The translations under genes were made by a program, and so were the position numbers. This document shows, piece by piece, positions 48,424 to 58,007 of a stretch of 64,000 nucleotides of DNA (its first letter is position 1; the number at the start of each line of letters is the position of its first letter). The notes beneath the pieces were generated by a model, which was not told the DNA's origin, searched no databases, and saw nothing but the letters and a program-made list of their open reading frames with translations. The stretch comes from Vibrio sp. Isolate32 (GTDB taxonomy: Bacteria; Pseudomonadota; Gammaproteobacteria; Enterobacterales; Vibrionaceae): the NCBI RefSeq assembly GCF_022397955.1, contig NZ_JAKEUQ010000003.1:254679-318678 (forward strand). The letters run 5' to 3'.

Positions 48424-49979
48424 AATACAAAACTGTACGCCTAATTTTAGGCGACCAGCTCAACATTGAGCACTCTTGGTTTGATCATACCAGTGATGAG
48501 GTGATCTACATCATCGCCGAACTAAAGCAGGAAACCGATTATGTTGCCTCGCACATCCAAAAAGTGGCGGCGTTCTTCTCTGCTTTGGGTTATTTCGCTG
48601 AAGAGCTAACACAACGTGGGCACCAAGTATTGCATTTAACCTTGGATGATACGGCACAGTTTAAAGATCTCGACGCCTTACTTCAGCACTACACAAACGA
48701 GTTTGACGCCGAGAAATTTGAATACCAAAGACCAGACGAATACCGTCTATTAGAACAGCTCAACAAGCTCAAATTACCTAATACTGTTAAAGGGTGCTTT
48801 GACTCCGAGCACTTCATGTTTCCTTTTGCCGAAATCGAAGAACAGTTTCCGAAAGACAAACATATCATGATGGAGCATTTCTATCGCCGAATGAGAAAGC
48901 GTTTCGATATTCTCTTAGACGATGGAAAACCAGTTGGCGGTAAATGGAACTATGATGCCAACAACCGTAAAAAACTCAAGAAACAGGACATCGAAAACCT
49001 GCCACAACCCTTGATGTTCGCCAACAACATCTCATCCATCCTCGAGCGTATTGAGCGACATCAAGTTGCGACCATAGGACAAGTTGGTGACCAACTACTT
49101 TGGCCGGTGAATCGTGCACAAAGTTTGTCTTTACTCGCTCACTTCTGCCAAGTTTGTTTGCCACTGTTTGGCCACTTTCAAGATGCAATGACAGTGGAAC
49201 ACAACTCAAAATGGAGCTTGTATCACAGCCGACTCTCTTTCTCGTTAAACACTAAGCTTCTTAGCCCTAGCGAAGTTATTGATGCAGCTCTTTCGGCTTA
49301 TCACGCTTCTTCTAAGCAAGGTGCACCCACTATAGATATTGCACAGGTTGAAGGGTTCATCCGTCAAATATTGGGCTGGCGTGAGTACATACGCGCGGTC
49401 TATTGGGCGAACATGCCAGCTTACGCTACCAAGAACCACTACTCAGCAGACCGAGCATTACCGCATTACTTTTGGGATGGCCAAACTAAGATGAATTGCA
49501 TGAAACACGCGATTGATCAATCGTTAGAGTATGCTTATGCCCACCATATTCAAAGGCTCATGGTAACGGGCAACTTTTGCTTAATCACAGGTATTGCGCC
49601 AGACCAAGTCGACAGCTGGTACCTCGGCATTTACGTTGATGCGATTGAATGGGTTGAAATGCCAAATACACGAGGTATGGCACTGTTTGCGGATGGCGGG
49701 ATCGTAGGAACCAAACCATACTCTGCCAGCGGTTCATACATAAATCGCATGAGTGACTACTGCAAAGGCTGTCATTATCACATTAAAGAGCGAAGTGGTG
49801 AATCCTCATGTCCGTTTAACAGTTTGTATTGGCGCTTTATGAACAAACACCGCGACGCCTTAAACCAAAACCCTCGCATGGGTATGCTTTATCGTTCTTG
49901 GGACAACATGGATGAACAAGAACAACAAGCGATACTGTATACCGCAGAACAACGACTGATGAATTTGGAGAACTTATAA
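48420..49979 (+). CDS. phrB: Prokaryotic FeS (6-4) photolyase (PhrB/CryPro type)
   Basis: A 519-residue member of the FeS bacterial cryptochrome/photolyase group, which repairs (6-4) lesions. The start MKYKTVRLILGDQLNIEH and the terminal YCKGCHYHI...SSCPFN (cysteines spaced x2 and x12) plus Cys in GNFCLITG match the four ligands of the [4Fe-4S] cluster seen in PhrB. The ATG overlaps the cryptochrome stop by 4 bp and AGGACGTAAT is its binding site. Its stop overlaps the next gene by one base. Confidence 0.92.
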   Translation: MKYKTVRLILGDQLNIEHSWFDHTSDEVIYIIAELKQETDYVASHIQKVAAFFSALGYFAEELTQRGHQVLHLTLDDTAQFKDLDALLQHYTNEFDAEKFEYQRPDEYRLLEQLNKLKLPNTVKGCFDSEHFMFPFAEIEEQFPKDKHIMMEHFYRRMRKRFDILLDDGKPVGGKWNYDANNRKKLKKQDIENLPQPLMFANNISSILERIERHQVATIGQVGDQLLWPVNRAQSLSLLAHFCQVCLPLFGHFQDAMTVEHNSKWSLYHSRLSFSLNTKLLSPSEVIDAALSAYHASSKQGAPTIDIAQVEGFIRQILGWREYIRAVYWANMPAYATKNHYSADRALPHYFWDGQTKMNCMKHAIDQSLEYAYAHHIQRLMVTGNFCLITGIAPDQVDSWYLGIYVDAIEWVEMPNTRGMALFADGGIVGTKPYSASGSYINRMSDYCKGCHYHIKERSGESSCPFNSLYWRFMNKHRDALNQNPRMGMLYRSWDNMDEQEQQAILYTAEQRLMNLENL

Positions 49980-50719
49980 TGGTGGAGCAACTCAGATTAC
50001 ACATATTGGTTATTGGAGGTAGTGGCGGTATTGGCCTCGCCGTGGTTAAACACCTACTCTCTGAGCTGTCTCGCTTTGATTTTCTCGATATTCATGTCGC
50101 TGCAACTTACCATTCCCAAAAGCCTGAGGTTGATGACAAACGCCTGACTTGGCACCAGGTTGACGTGACTCAAGAGTCCGATATCGTCGAATTACGAGCT
50201 CAATTTGATCAACTCGATTGGCTGATTAACTGCGTTGGGATGTTACATACGCCAGAACTGGGGCCTGAAAAGAACCTGTCGTCCATTGACCCAGAGTTTT
50301 TCCTCAAAAACATGTCTGTGAATACCCTTCCGAGCTTGTTGTTCGCTAAGCATTTCACCCCACTTCTAAAAGCAAGCGATAATCCTAAGTTTGCGGTGGT
50401 GTCTGCCAAGGTTGGCAGTATTTCAGACAATCGCTTAGGCGGTTGGTATAGCTATCGATCATCAAAAGCGGCACTCAATATGTTCATTAAAACCATGTCG
50501 ATTGAATGGGGTCGCACCATTAAGAAAGGCACCATATTAGCGCTGCACCCAGGGACGACTGATACTGCGTTGTCGAAACCCTTTCAAGCAAATGTACCGG
50601 AAGGCAAGCTATTTGATTCGGCTTACGTGGCACATCAACTCGTCGACATTATTCGCACCGCCACACCAGAGCAAAGCGGTCATTTCTACGCATACAACGG
50701 GGAACAGTTACCTTGGTAG
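49979..50719 (+). CDS. Short-chain dehydrogenase (CsgA/C-factor-like)
   Basis: A 246-residue SDR with GGSGGIGLAVVKHLL near the start, NCVGMLHTPE, and the YSYRSSKAALNMF active-site Tyr/Lys. It resembles the C-factor type SDRs that often accompany cryptochrome-DASH genes in marine bacteria. It shares one base (TAATG) with the photolyase stop, so all three genes are one coupled transcript. The role in photoprotection is unknown. Confidence 0.88.
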   Translation: MVEQLRLHILVIGGSGGIGLAVVKHLLSELSRFDFLDIHVAATYHSQKPEVDDKRLTWHQVDVTQESDIVELRAQFDQLDWLINCVGMLHTPELGPEKNLSSIDPEFFLKNMSVNTLPSLLFAKHFTPLLKASDNPKFAVVSAKVGSISDNRLGGWYSYRSSKAALNMFIKTMSIEWGRTIKKGTILALHPGTTDTALSKPFQANVPEGKLFDSAYVAHQLVDIIRTATPEQSGHFYAYNGEQLPW

Positions 50720-50814
50720 TTAATACAAGTGACCGTCTTTCATTAATGCTAAAAAAGAAAACCCAACAGAGCTGTAGCTCTTTCTAGTTAAAACCATATA
50801 AGAAGTGAGTTAAC

Positions 50815-50863
50815 GAGTAAGTAAGTTAACTATATCAATAGGTTAACTTGCTTATTCTTTTTT
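50815..50863 (+). terminator. Strong terminator of the photolyase operon
   Basis: GAGTAAGTAAGTTAAC (50815-50830) pairs with GTTAACTTGCTTATTC (50842-50857) over 16 positions with few mismatches and is followed by TTTTTT. It separates the core operon from the insertion-sequence cluster. Confidence 0.85.
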
Positions 50864-50870
50864 ATATGTG

Positions 50871-51968
50871 TATACCCGCTCAGCTTGAAGATGCAGGTTT
50901 CAAAATTTGAAATTTATCCGTAATTCTGGATACCAGTGAGCCTGCAACGTTTGGCAGCGTCACATTGAAAAATTCATTAATAGATGTTGTAAATTCAACC
51001 TTCGAGGAGAAGTAGATATTGTTCCTCGTATACTCATTCATCACTTTCCATAACCGCTCTATTGGATTTAAATTTGGACTGTAAGTCAGTAAGTAATGAA
51101 GCTCGATATTGAGTACTTTTGCCGCATTTCTTACCATTTCTGACTGATGATAGTCGGTACCATCAAGTATTAGGTGTACTTTTTGCTCCAACGGGTAATG
51201 CTCCTTCTTGAGCTTCCAGAAGAAGCGAACGATGCTCTCGCGGTTTATCGTGTCATACGAGTCTGTCACGGTTGCGCCAATATTTTGAAGTGGTAACGCA
51301 CCGATAATATTAAGACCAGTTCGACTGCCTGTTGTCTAAATCACTTTGTCTTGGCCTTTTCGTATCTAGCCATAACTAAGTTTTGTTGACTGCGTAGGAT
51401 GAACGGCATCCATGAATAACACAGGGTCTTCGCTGTTTCTTAGCGTCTCGTTGTAATGTTCGATAAAGGCTTGCTGCATCTCTGGATCAAACTTATGCGG
51501 CACACCTTTCGGCTTGTTATAGGAAAAGCCATGATGATGTAGCCACTTGTTCATTCCTGCCACGGTATAACGGATACCAAACTCAGCTTGTACATAAGCG
51601 ACAATTTGGTGGGTGTAAAAATACGTTTTCTCTGCCAGATGCTCGATAAGTTGCATGGTTTGCCCAGCAGAAAGTCGGCTTTGGCTGCCACCATTTTCAG
51701 GCTTAAGTTTTTCAGAAAGAACATAATCACTGAGATGACGAGAAACGGTCGATTCGTGAATACGAAGAGCTTGAGAAATCATCACCTGACTCCAACCTTC
51801 AGACGCAAGTAAAACCGCTTTGATGCAGTCGCGCACTCGACCATCACGAGTTGAATCGTGTTTCTCTTCGAGTTGTTGTTTCTGTTGAGGAGTCAATATT
51901 ATTTTCATGGTGTGTAGCATGATCCTGATTTTCTGTAAAATCAAGCATCTTCAATGATCACGGGTATA
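50871..51968 (-). mobile_element. IS630-family element, copy 1 (inactive)
   Basis: Ends are TATACCCGCTCAGCTTGAAG (left) and the reverse of TATACCCGTGATCATTGAAG (right), imperfect inverted repeats with TA at the border, as expected for this family. The single transposase gene is broken by two in-frame stops. A related second copy lies at 54528-55378. Confidence 0.82.
50880..51908 (-). pseudogene. IS630-family transposase with two stop codons
   Basis: The N-terminal part reads MKIILTPQQKQQLEEKHDSTRD, then a helix-turn-helix stretch (GWSQVMISQALRIHESTVSRHL). The DDE part includes FMDAVHPT, LDGTDYH and the Glu in NPIERLWKV. Between the halves, SYG is followed by TAG where copy 2 has Trp, and KVI is followed by TAG where copy 2 has Glu. 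Both changes are single substitutions, so the gene is inactive. Confidence 0.88.
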
Positions 51969-52178
51969 TATACCCTTGTTTCAAGAATATCGTCGTGTTC
52001 TTACGCTTGTGAAAGAGGTGTATTTCATTTTTTTGTACTTGAGTCTGTCACCGCAATACCTCCAGAGAAAGATCTTTTCGTTTACGGTGTTCTAACCATA
52101 GCTCGATACGAAACTTCATTTCACCTATCAGTTTTACAGCTTAAAAATTATAGCTCAAGCATTTAGCTACAATGCTTG
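51969..52178. other. Spacer between IS630 copy 1 and the IS5 remnant
   Basis: No gene with a ribosome binding site is seen. At 52154-52179 CTCAAGCATT pairs with AATGCTTGAG, a 10-bp hairpin against the IS5 end. Confidence 0.45.
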
Positions 52179-52234
52179 AGGGCGTTGTTGATCAAATCAG
52201 CTTGAAGATCAACGACACCATATGTAGCTAGCCG

Positions 52235-53060
52235 TTAGCTTCTAACGGGCATACCTAGTCCTATGACTTTGTTAATCGCTTTGACATTCGCCATGATTTC
52301 GCCCACTTGAGCGTTGTAACATCTCAAGCTCAATTTACCGCTTGTTAGTCCTTTATATCGGGACATAGCAGTCTCAGATATTGAACGATAGTTATAACCA
52401 GACTCTGTTTTCCATTCCGATATTGTTCCATCTCTCAGAGCCACTACCGCTTTGTTTCTGGGATGACCGTCTTCCCAAAGAGCTGCATTCTTTCGAGGCG
52501 GTATTAACGGAGTACAGCCTTTATTTTTCAGAGTCTCGTAGCAATTTTTTGTGTCATATGCTCCATCGGCGGATACGGCAGCGACCTTTCTACGTAGTGG
52601 GTTGAGTAACGTCGGTAACACTTCACTATCGCCTACATTTACAAGACTGACTTCCGCACTAATCGCTTCGTGAGTATCCACATCTACAGCTAAGTGCAGT
52701 TTACGCCATGTCCTACGTTTTTCTGCACCATGCTTTTTCACTTTCCACTCACCCTCACCAAAGACTTTGAGGCCAGTAGAATCAATGGCTATATGGCGAA
52801 TAGCCCCTCTCGATTTATTGCGATATTTGACCTGAACTGTCTTCGAGCGTTTACTGATACAGGTGTAGTCAGGGGACGTTAGTGGAACATCTAATAGCTC
52901 AAAGATAGAGTCGATAAAGCCTTCAAGAGCACGTAAAGGGAGAGAGAAGATGCCCTTAATCATCAAGGCGGTTTCAATCGCTGTATCAGAGTACTGAAAG
53001 CCTCTCCCACGCTTACCATGATGGGTTTTGCATCGCCATGCATCTACGGCTGAACTGTTT
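52235..53060 (-). pseudogene. IS5-family transposase, first half of the hybrid
   Basis: The frame contains the DDE domain of an IS5-type transposase: HIAIDSTGLKVFGEGEWKVKK, AVSADGAYDTKNCYETLKNKG and the Glu in SISETAMSRYK. The N-terminus up to GKRGRGFQYSDTAIETALMIKG is natural, but what lies upstream (to 53290, MRYLVMGLMTRERV) belongs to the other element read in a wrong frame. The transposase therefore lacks its true first residues. Confidence 0.78.
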
Positions 53061-53650
53061 AACTCGATACATCGCGGTTTCTGAGAGTGAACGTTTGTGG
53101 TATCCATACCGCTTTTTCCAATACTTATTTGAGCCGTATAACTTCTGACAACCCACGGCGAGGTTTCTAGGGTGACCCCGGTCCCAGAAGGCTGCCCCTT
53201 CTCTTGGAGGAATAAGCGCAATGGTTCCCTTAATCTTAATAGCAGCGTGACACGCTCTCGTGTCATAAGCCCCATCACCAGATACCTCAAGGATACTTCG
53301 ACGTGTTTGTTTCAGTAAGTTAGGGAGAACTTCCCCATCCGTAACCGTCGATAAACTTAGCTCGGCTGCAATAATTTCATGAGTGCTTGTATCGATGGCA
53401 ATATGCAGCTTTCGCCAGACTCTACGCTTGCCATCTGTCCCGTGTTTTTTGACTTTCCATTCTCCTTCGCCATAAACTTTAAGGCTTGTCGCATCAATGG
53501 CTAAGTGCTGTATCACTCCTCTCGTTTTAGTCTTATGAGACCTCAACTTGCTTGGCTCTACGGCTGATACAAGTGTAATGCGGACAACTTAACGGTACAT
53601 GGGCTAACCTAAATATCGAGTCGATAAATCCTTGCAGCGCTCTCAGCGGC
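53013..53650 (-). pseudogene. IS5-family transposase fragment, second half of the hybrid
   Basis: The frame reads HLAIDATSLKVYGEGEWKVKK, VSGDGAYDTRACHAAIK and SLSETAMYRVKQ, then changes at about 53055 into the sequence of the first element. Upstream, MPLRALQGFIDSIFRLAHVP (about 53580-53650) belongs to the same protein but in another frame, with a shift near 53540. Both ends are missing. Confidence 0.75.
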
Positions 53651-53869
53651 ATAGAATTTTGTAACGAGGTTTAGGCATAGAACTACGATAAGGAGTGAAC
53701 GTAGCTGATCAGATCGTAGGTTCTGGATTTAGTTCCATTGAATTACGCATCAAAGCTTCTAAAACCTGTCACATAATCCGTTATTTATTCAACGTAATGC
53801 AAATCTAATGGCATTGAGCTTTCGTTACGGAATTTTCTGGGGTTCCGGCGCAGAACCCCTGGATATGAG

Positions 53870-54283
53870 TTATTGCTTAACTGATGTCGCTAAGTGCAAC
53901 GCATTTTCACCTTCAACCTGGATGGTCACATCTTCATACAGTGAAATTTTATTATCGCGCATTTCTATATACCCAAATATTTTAAAGAGGGCTGAATTAC
54001 CGTCATGGGACGTTACTCTGGATGTATGGTGGTCGAAGCCTCGGTCACCATCAAAAAAAACACGCTGTATGGAAACCTCAACATGACTGGTATGCTCTTT
54101 AATCCATTGTAATCGTTCGCAAATTTGTTGGTGGCCCGCAAGGCGCCTGTCATTAATTATTATGACCGCATCGTCTGTAAAATAATCAGCCACTCTGGAA
54201 ACGTCGTGTTTTGCCAAAACATACTGCATGGCGTCGTTGAAAAGTTGGATTTTTTGCTGTTGGGTTACTGCTTTTTTATTCAT
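53870..54283 (-). CDS. SnoaL-like/NTF2-fold protein between insertion sequences
   Basis: A 137-residue NTF2-like protein: FNDAMQYVLAKHDVSRVADYFTDDAVIIIND near the start and VTIQVEGENALHLATSV at the end. The start at 54283 has AGGAGTGCTGGTC upstream; a longer frame to 54337 has no such site. It appears complete and is the only intact non-transposon gene in the IS cluster, so it may be a carried passenger. Function unknown. Confidence 0.75.
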   Translation of the reverse strand: MNKKAVTQQQKIQLFNDAMQYVLAKHDVSRVADYFTDDAVIIINDRRLAGHQQICERLQWIKEHTSHVEVSIQRVFFDGDRGFDHHTSRVTSHDGNSALFKIFGYIEMRDNKISLYEDVTIQVEGENALHLATSVKQ

Positions 54284-54527
54284 GACCAGCACTCCTATAG
54301 TGAATATATGTACAGACCAAAAGTATATCTTAAACACGGAAAAAACCGTTTATGCGCTCTATTCCCGTAATGAACAGGTTAAGTTAAAGCTCAAGGTTAT
54401 TTTTTTCATTTAAACCCCCAAAATAAAATACGAGCTCATTTTTCAATAACTGATTAAAAGTTTAAAGTATAAAAACTTAAAAATAAGTTTTCATTATTCC
54501 TATTATGGTAAATACACAAGTTTGCTA
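54284..54527. other. AT-rich spacer between the SnoaL gene and IS630 copy 2
   Basis: Nothing recognisable; AT-rich with many T and A runs. It could hold the promoter of the SnoaL gene. Confidence 0.5.
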
Positions 54528-55375
54528 TATCCGTTCAACTTGAAGGTGCAGGGTTCCAGTAACTGAAAATTATCCGTAATTCTGGATGTGAGTGAGCCTG
54601 CAACCTTTGGTAAAGTCACATTGAAAAACTCTTTAATCGCAGATGTGAATGCCACTTTTGAGGGGAAGTAAGTGTTATTCCTCACATGCTCATTCATCAC
54701 TTTCCAAAGCCGCTCTATTGGATTTAAGTTTGGGCTGTATGGGGGAGTAATGAAGCTCGATATTCAGAACTTTTGCAGCATTTCTTACCATTTCTGACCG
54801 ATGATAAGCAGCACCATCGAGGACGATATGAACAGTTTGTTCTAGCGGATCATGTGCTTTCTTGAGCTTCCAGAAGAAGCGAATGATGCTCTCGCTATCT
54901 ATGGTGTCATACGTGTCAATGACCGTGGCGATGATATCATCAAGAGATAAAGCCCCGATAAGATTCAAGCGCGAACGACTTCCCGTTGTTTCGATGAGTT
55001 TATCCTGACCTCTACGGATCCAACCATAACTAATTTTTGTTGATTGAGTCGGATGAACGGCATCTATGAAAAGCACTGGTGCATCTTTAGGCTTTAATAT
55101 ATTGTTGTAATACCCTATAAAGGCCAACTGCTCTTCTGGCTTTAACTTGTGCGGCACTCCTTTGGGTTTCTTGTATGAGAAACCCTGGTGATGTAACCAC
55201 TTATTCATGCCTGCAACGGTGTAGCGAACATTAAACGCTGCCTCGACATAAATAACGATTTGCCGCGTGTGAAAATAGGTTTTCTTATTCAAGTGTTCGA
55301 CGAGTTCCGTCGTCTGAGTCGCAGATAGTCGACTTTGGCTACCACCATTTTGGGGCTTTAACTTCTCAGAGTGAA
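54528..55375 (-). pseudogene. IS630-family transposase, truncated and frameshifted
   Basis: The frame keeps FIDAVHPTQSTKISYGWIRRG, LDGAAYHRSEMVRNAAKV, then shifts after ELHYSP (near 54740), where the other frame supplies the Glu-containing C-terminal part and NEHVRNNTYFPSKVAFT. The first residues are missing. Two independent defects show it is inactive. Confidence 0.85.
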
Positions 55376-55378
55376 GGT
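54528..55378 (-). mobile_element. IS630-family element, copy 2, truncated by ISAs1
   Basis: The left end TATATCCGTTCAACTTGAAG matches copy 1. The right end is missing: the transposase frame is cut at about 55378 (SEKLKPQNGGSQSRL preserved, N-terminal helix-turn-helix lost), where the ISAs1 element begins. No target duplication is visible at the junction. Confidence 0.8.
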
Positions 55379-55404
55379 CAGGGCGGGAGCATACTTTGAT
55401 GGAT

Positions 55405-56643
55405 TTATAACCCAAAGAAAACTCTTGCCCTATAATCATCGTTCCAACCCGCTTTCTTCAGCTTCACTTTTTGACTCGGCGCACCACATTCGCATTGCTT
55501 GAGCATATTCATCACAAAACGTCTAAACAATGCAATGTTTTCAACGGCACCATCTAAAGTAATTCGAGAGCTATCTTCTTTGAAAACAACATCTAAAACA
55601 TAATGTTGACTGCTCTCAATCCGCCATTCGCATTGCTTGAGCATATTCATCACAAAACGTCTAAACAATGCAATGTTTTCAACGGCACCATCTAAAGTAA
55701 TTCGAGAGCTATCTTCTTTGAAAACAACATCTAAAACATAATGTTGACTGCTCTCAATCCGCCAATGCTGGCGAATATAATGGCCCAAAAGCTTGTGGTT
55801 CGGCGACAAAGAACTAATGTAGTAAGAGGTATCTACAGTGCCTTTTCCGTTGATCACTCGATGGCGTTCTACTGCTTTGATGCTTCTTATCGTCGCCCAT
55901 TTCTTCGCTAATTCGTCGGGTAATTTAGCCTTTAGCTGAAACACGTATCGCTCTTCACTACGACCATGTTGTTTCTCTTTGACCTCGGTGACTATTTTCT
56001 CTTTACCAGCATCAAAAACTGCTTTGAACTGCGCCACAACAGCCGCTCTAAGTTTAGGCTGATTATTCTTAACCTGAACAACAACATGCGCTTGTTTTTC
56101 TTTGATTTTTTCTAGTGTTTCACGCTGACAATACAGTGCATCAACTGTAACAACACTACCCTTTACATTTATAACATCAAGCATTTGCCGTACAACGTTG
56201 ATCTCGCCATTCTTGTTCTCAGTCAGATTTTGACTCAGTACAAGACCACGTTCAGTACCGTAGGCAGTGACCAATTGTAACGCTGTTTTTTTGTCATTTC
56301 GGTATGAGCCACGAAGCACTTTTCCATCGAATGCGATAATCGGCTTGTTTTGACTCGTGCGTTGTTCGTTAATCCAGAGGGCTAATGCCTCTAGCAAAGA
56401 TTCTGCAACAACTGAACGCAAAATACGGGCTATTGTATGTCCACGTGGAATGCCATGTTCGAATGGTCTGTATTTCCTCAACCAATCTAGTTTATCTTTC
56501 CCAAACAATTCAATATCTTGCCACCCTTCGTACCCAGATGCGATGGCGCTAATCACAAGGAACATAACGTCTATAAGGTCATGCTTCTGATTAATATCTG
56601 ATCGAGTATCTCGGATGACTGATAGGTGTTCGATTAAGTTCAA
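55405..56643 (-). CDS. ISAs1-family transposase with a 46-residue tandem repeat
   Basis: A 412-residue transposase. N-terminal DUF4338-like start MNLIEHLSVIRDTRSDINQK; IAFDGKVLRGSYRND and TVDALYCQ carry the DDE acidic residues; LGHYIRQHWRIESSQHYVLDVVFKEDSSRITLDGAVEN belongs to the last part. The segment WRIESSQHYVL...MLKQCE occurs twice in tandem, giving about 46 extra residues; relatives have one copy near 370 residues. The duplication keeps the frame but lies near the catalytic Glu, so activity is doubtful. Confidence 0.85.
   Translation of the reverse strand: MNLIEHLSVIRDTRSDINQKHDLIDVMFLVISAIASGYEGWQDIELFGKDKLDWLRKYRPFEHGIPRGHTIARILRSVVAESLLEALALWINEQRTSQNKPIIAFDGKVLRGSYRNDKKTALQLVTAYGTERGLVLSQNLTENKNGEINVVRQMLDVINVKGSVVTVDALYCQRETLEKIKEKQAHVVVQVKNNQPKLRAAVVAQFKAVFDAGKEKIVTEVKEKQHGRSEERYVFQLKAKLPDELAKKWATIRSIKAVERHRVINGKGTVDTSYYISSLSPNHKLLGHYIRQHWRIESSQHYVLDVVFKEDSSRITLDGAVENIALFRRFVMNMLKQCEWRIESSQHYVLDVVFKEDSSRITLDGAVENIALFRRFVMNMLKQCECGAPSQKVKLKKAGWNDDYRARVFFGL
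55487..55764. repeat. 138-bp exact tandem duplication inside ISAs1
   Basis: The unit starting at about 55488 and the one at about 55626 appear identical over 138 bp by reading. The unit length is a multiple of three (46 codons). It could be a recent slippage product or an assembly artefact. Confidence 0.88.
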
Positions 56644-56732
56644 AGCGAAAGGGGCTGTGTAATTATGGATTTGGCGTTATTAGATCATATTTGTTAACAA
56701 AGTGCGATCCCGCCCTGCCCATCACCCCAGCT

Positions 56733-57017
56733 TGGACTGAGTCACCAAAATCACCAGTTGTTATATAGGTCGTCGAAAATGATGCGGTGCTTGGGATATC
56801 TAAGCGAGGAAACAAAGAGCTTCGCGAGCTGTTTGTTCACGCTGCTAGAGCAATATTATGGCGAGATACCAGTGCAGAGAAATACTTTGGTGCATGGTTA
56901 ATAGATTTAAAACGACGCAAACCCTTTAATGTCGCTGTAGTCGCCTTGGCAAACAAACTTGCAAGGATAGCTTGGTCGGTTATGACGACCCACAAAGTGT
57001 TTGAAATCAGAGTATAA
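56733..57017 (+). pseudogene. 3' remnant of an IS110-family transposase
   Basis: The frame reads LGISKRGNKELRELFVHAARAIL, then KPFNVAVVALANKLARIAW, the conserved C-terminal motifs of IS110/IS116 transposases. Upstream, AWTESPKSP in the same frame is interrupted by a TAG. The N-terminal catalytic domain is absent. A right end like GCATATGAAAATGAAAGATG follows at about 57026. Confidence 0.8.
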
Positions 57018-57112
57018 ATCAAGTTTGCATATGAAAATGAAAGATGACAAAACGGTTAGACCACCAGATTGAAGACCTTATGCCCAAAACAGCAACGAGT
57101 ATGCTTAATGAA

Positions 57113-58007
57113 GTGTCCAGCCAGACTGGACACTTCATTAAGCGACATTTTGCTGTTCAAAGTTAACTGGGCTTAGATACCCAAGAGCACTGTGCCTTCT
57201 CGTCCAATTATAATCAACCTCTATGTACTCGAAGACCGTTTGGCGCATCTCATCTCTGGTCATTATCGGTTCGCATTGAATCGCTTCCACTTTCATCGAA
57301 TGGAAGAAGCTCTCAACACAAGCAGTGTCCCAGCAGTTTCCTTTCCTGCTCATACTTTGTTTTAGATTATAAGCAGTTATGAGGTCTCGATAATCTTTCG
57401 AGCAATACTGGCTACCACGGTCACTATGAACAATCACTTCCTCTGGGAAGCCTCGACGGAACAGACCCATGATAATGCATCGCAGGCCGGTGTTGCCGTC
57501 ACCCTCGTATCCATCGACCAACCGATTACTTGTCGTGAGTAAAGATCAATGATGACAGCCAAATACAGCCTGCCTTCGCTTATGGCAAGATACGTGATAT
57601 CTCCCGCCCATTTCTGATTCGGGGCCGTTGCACTGAAGTCCTGAGCTAGCAAGTTCGGATCTACAGGCATCTTATGCTTGCTGTCCGTTGTGCACTTAAA
57701 CTTGCGTGCCGCTTTTGGCGTTAAATCCTGACGCTTCATTCTGGCTGCAATGGTTTTAACATTATGGATATCACCGCTCTCAGCCAGCTCTTTCTGGATG
57801 CGCCTTGAACCATCTCGCCCCTTACTGTTATCAAAAGCATCTTTGACCTTTGCATCAAACTCTTGGCAAGTTGCTTCGCGTTGAATAGCCTTTTGGCGAT
57901 GCTTAATCCAATAATAAAACCCACTTCGAGAAACCTTGAACACCTTAACCATGCGGACAACACTGAAGCAAAGAAGGTGTTCGAGCAACCGACCAATCTC
58001 GAAGAGG
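57113..58007 (-). mobile_element. IS3-family remnant abutting sbcC
   Basis: The outer end has AGTGTCCAGCCAGACTGGACACT (57113-57135), an inverted palindrome typical of IS3 ends. The other end is lost, and OrfA is absent; OrfB begins at about 57952, just beyond the sbcC stop at 58008. The element has therefore lost its 5' half. Confidence 0.78.
57138..57952 (-). pseudogene. IS3-family OrfB transposase with a frameshift
   Basis: The N-terminal half reads VKVFKVSRSGFYYWIKHRQKA, then GDITYLAISEGRLYLAVIIDLYSRQVIGW (first catalytic Asp). The frame breaks near 57500, and the other frame continues IVHSDRGSQYCSKDYRD (second Asp), WDTACVESFFHSMKVE (Glu) and TRRHSALGYLSPVNFEQ. The rve core is complete but split, so it is inactive. 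Confidence 0.85.

Larger units (their letters stand above)
52179..53660 (-). mobile_element. Hybrid of two IS5-family insertion sequences
   Basis: The left part (52179 to about 53055) is an IS5-type element with the end GGCGTTGTTGATCAAATCAG; the right part (about 53055-53660) is the central portion of a second, diverged IS5-type element in the same orientation. Neither has a complete right end. The pattern is what a deletion between two neighbouring IS5 copies would leave. Confidence 0.72.
55379..56717 (-). mobile_element. ISAs1-family element with internal duplication
   Basis: Inverted repeats CAGGGCGGGAGCATACTTTG (left) and CAGGGCGGGATCGCACTTTG (right, reverse complement) bound a 1,339-bp element. 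The transposase frame is open throughout. No flanking direct repeat is seen, and both neighbours are truncated elements, so the region has been rearranged. Confidence 0.85.
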
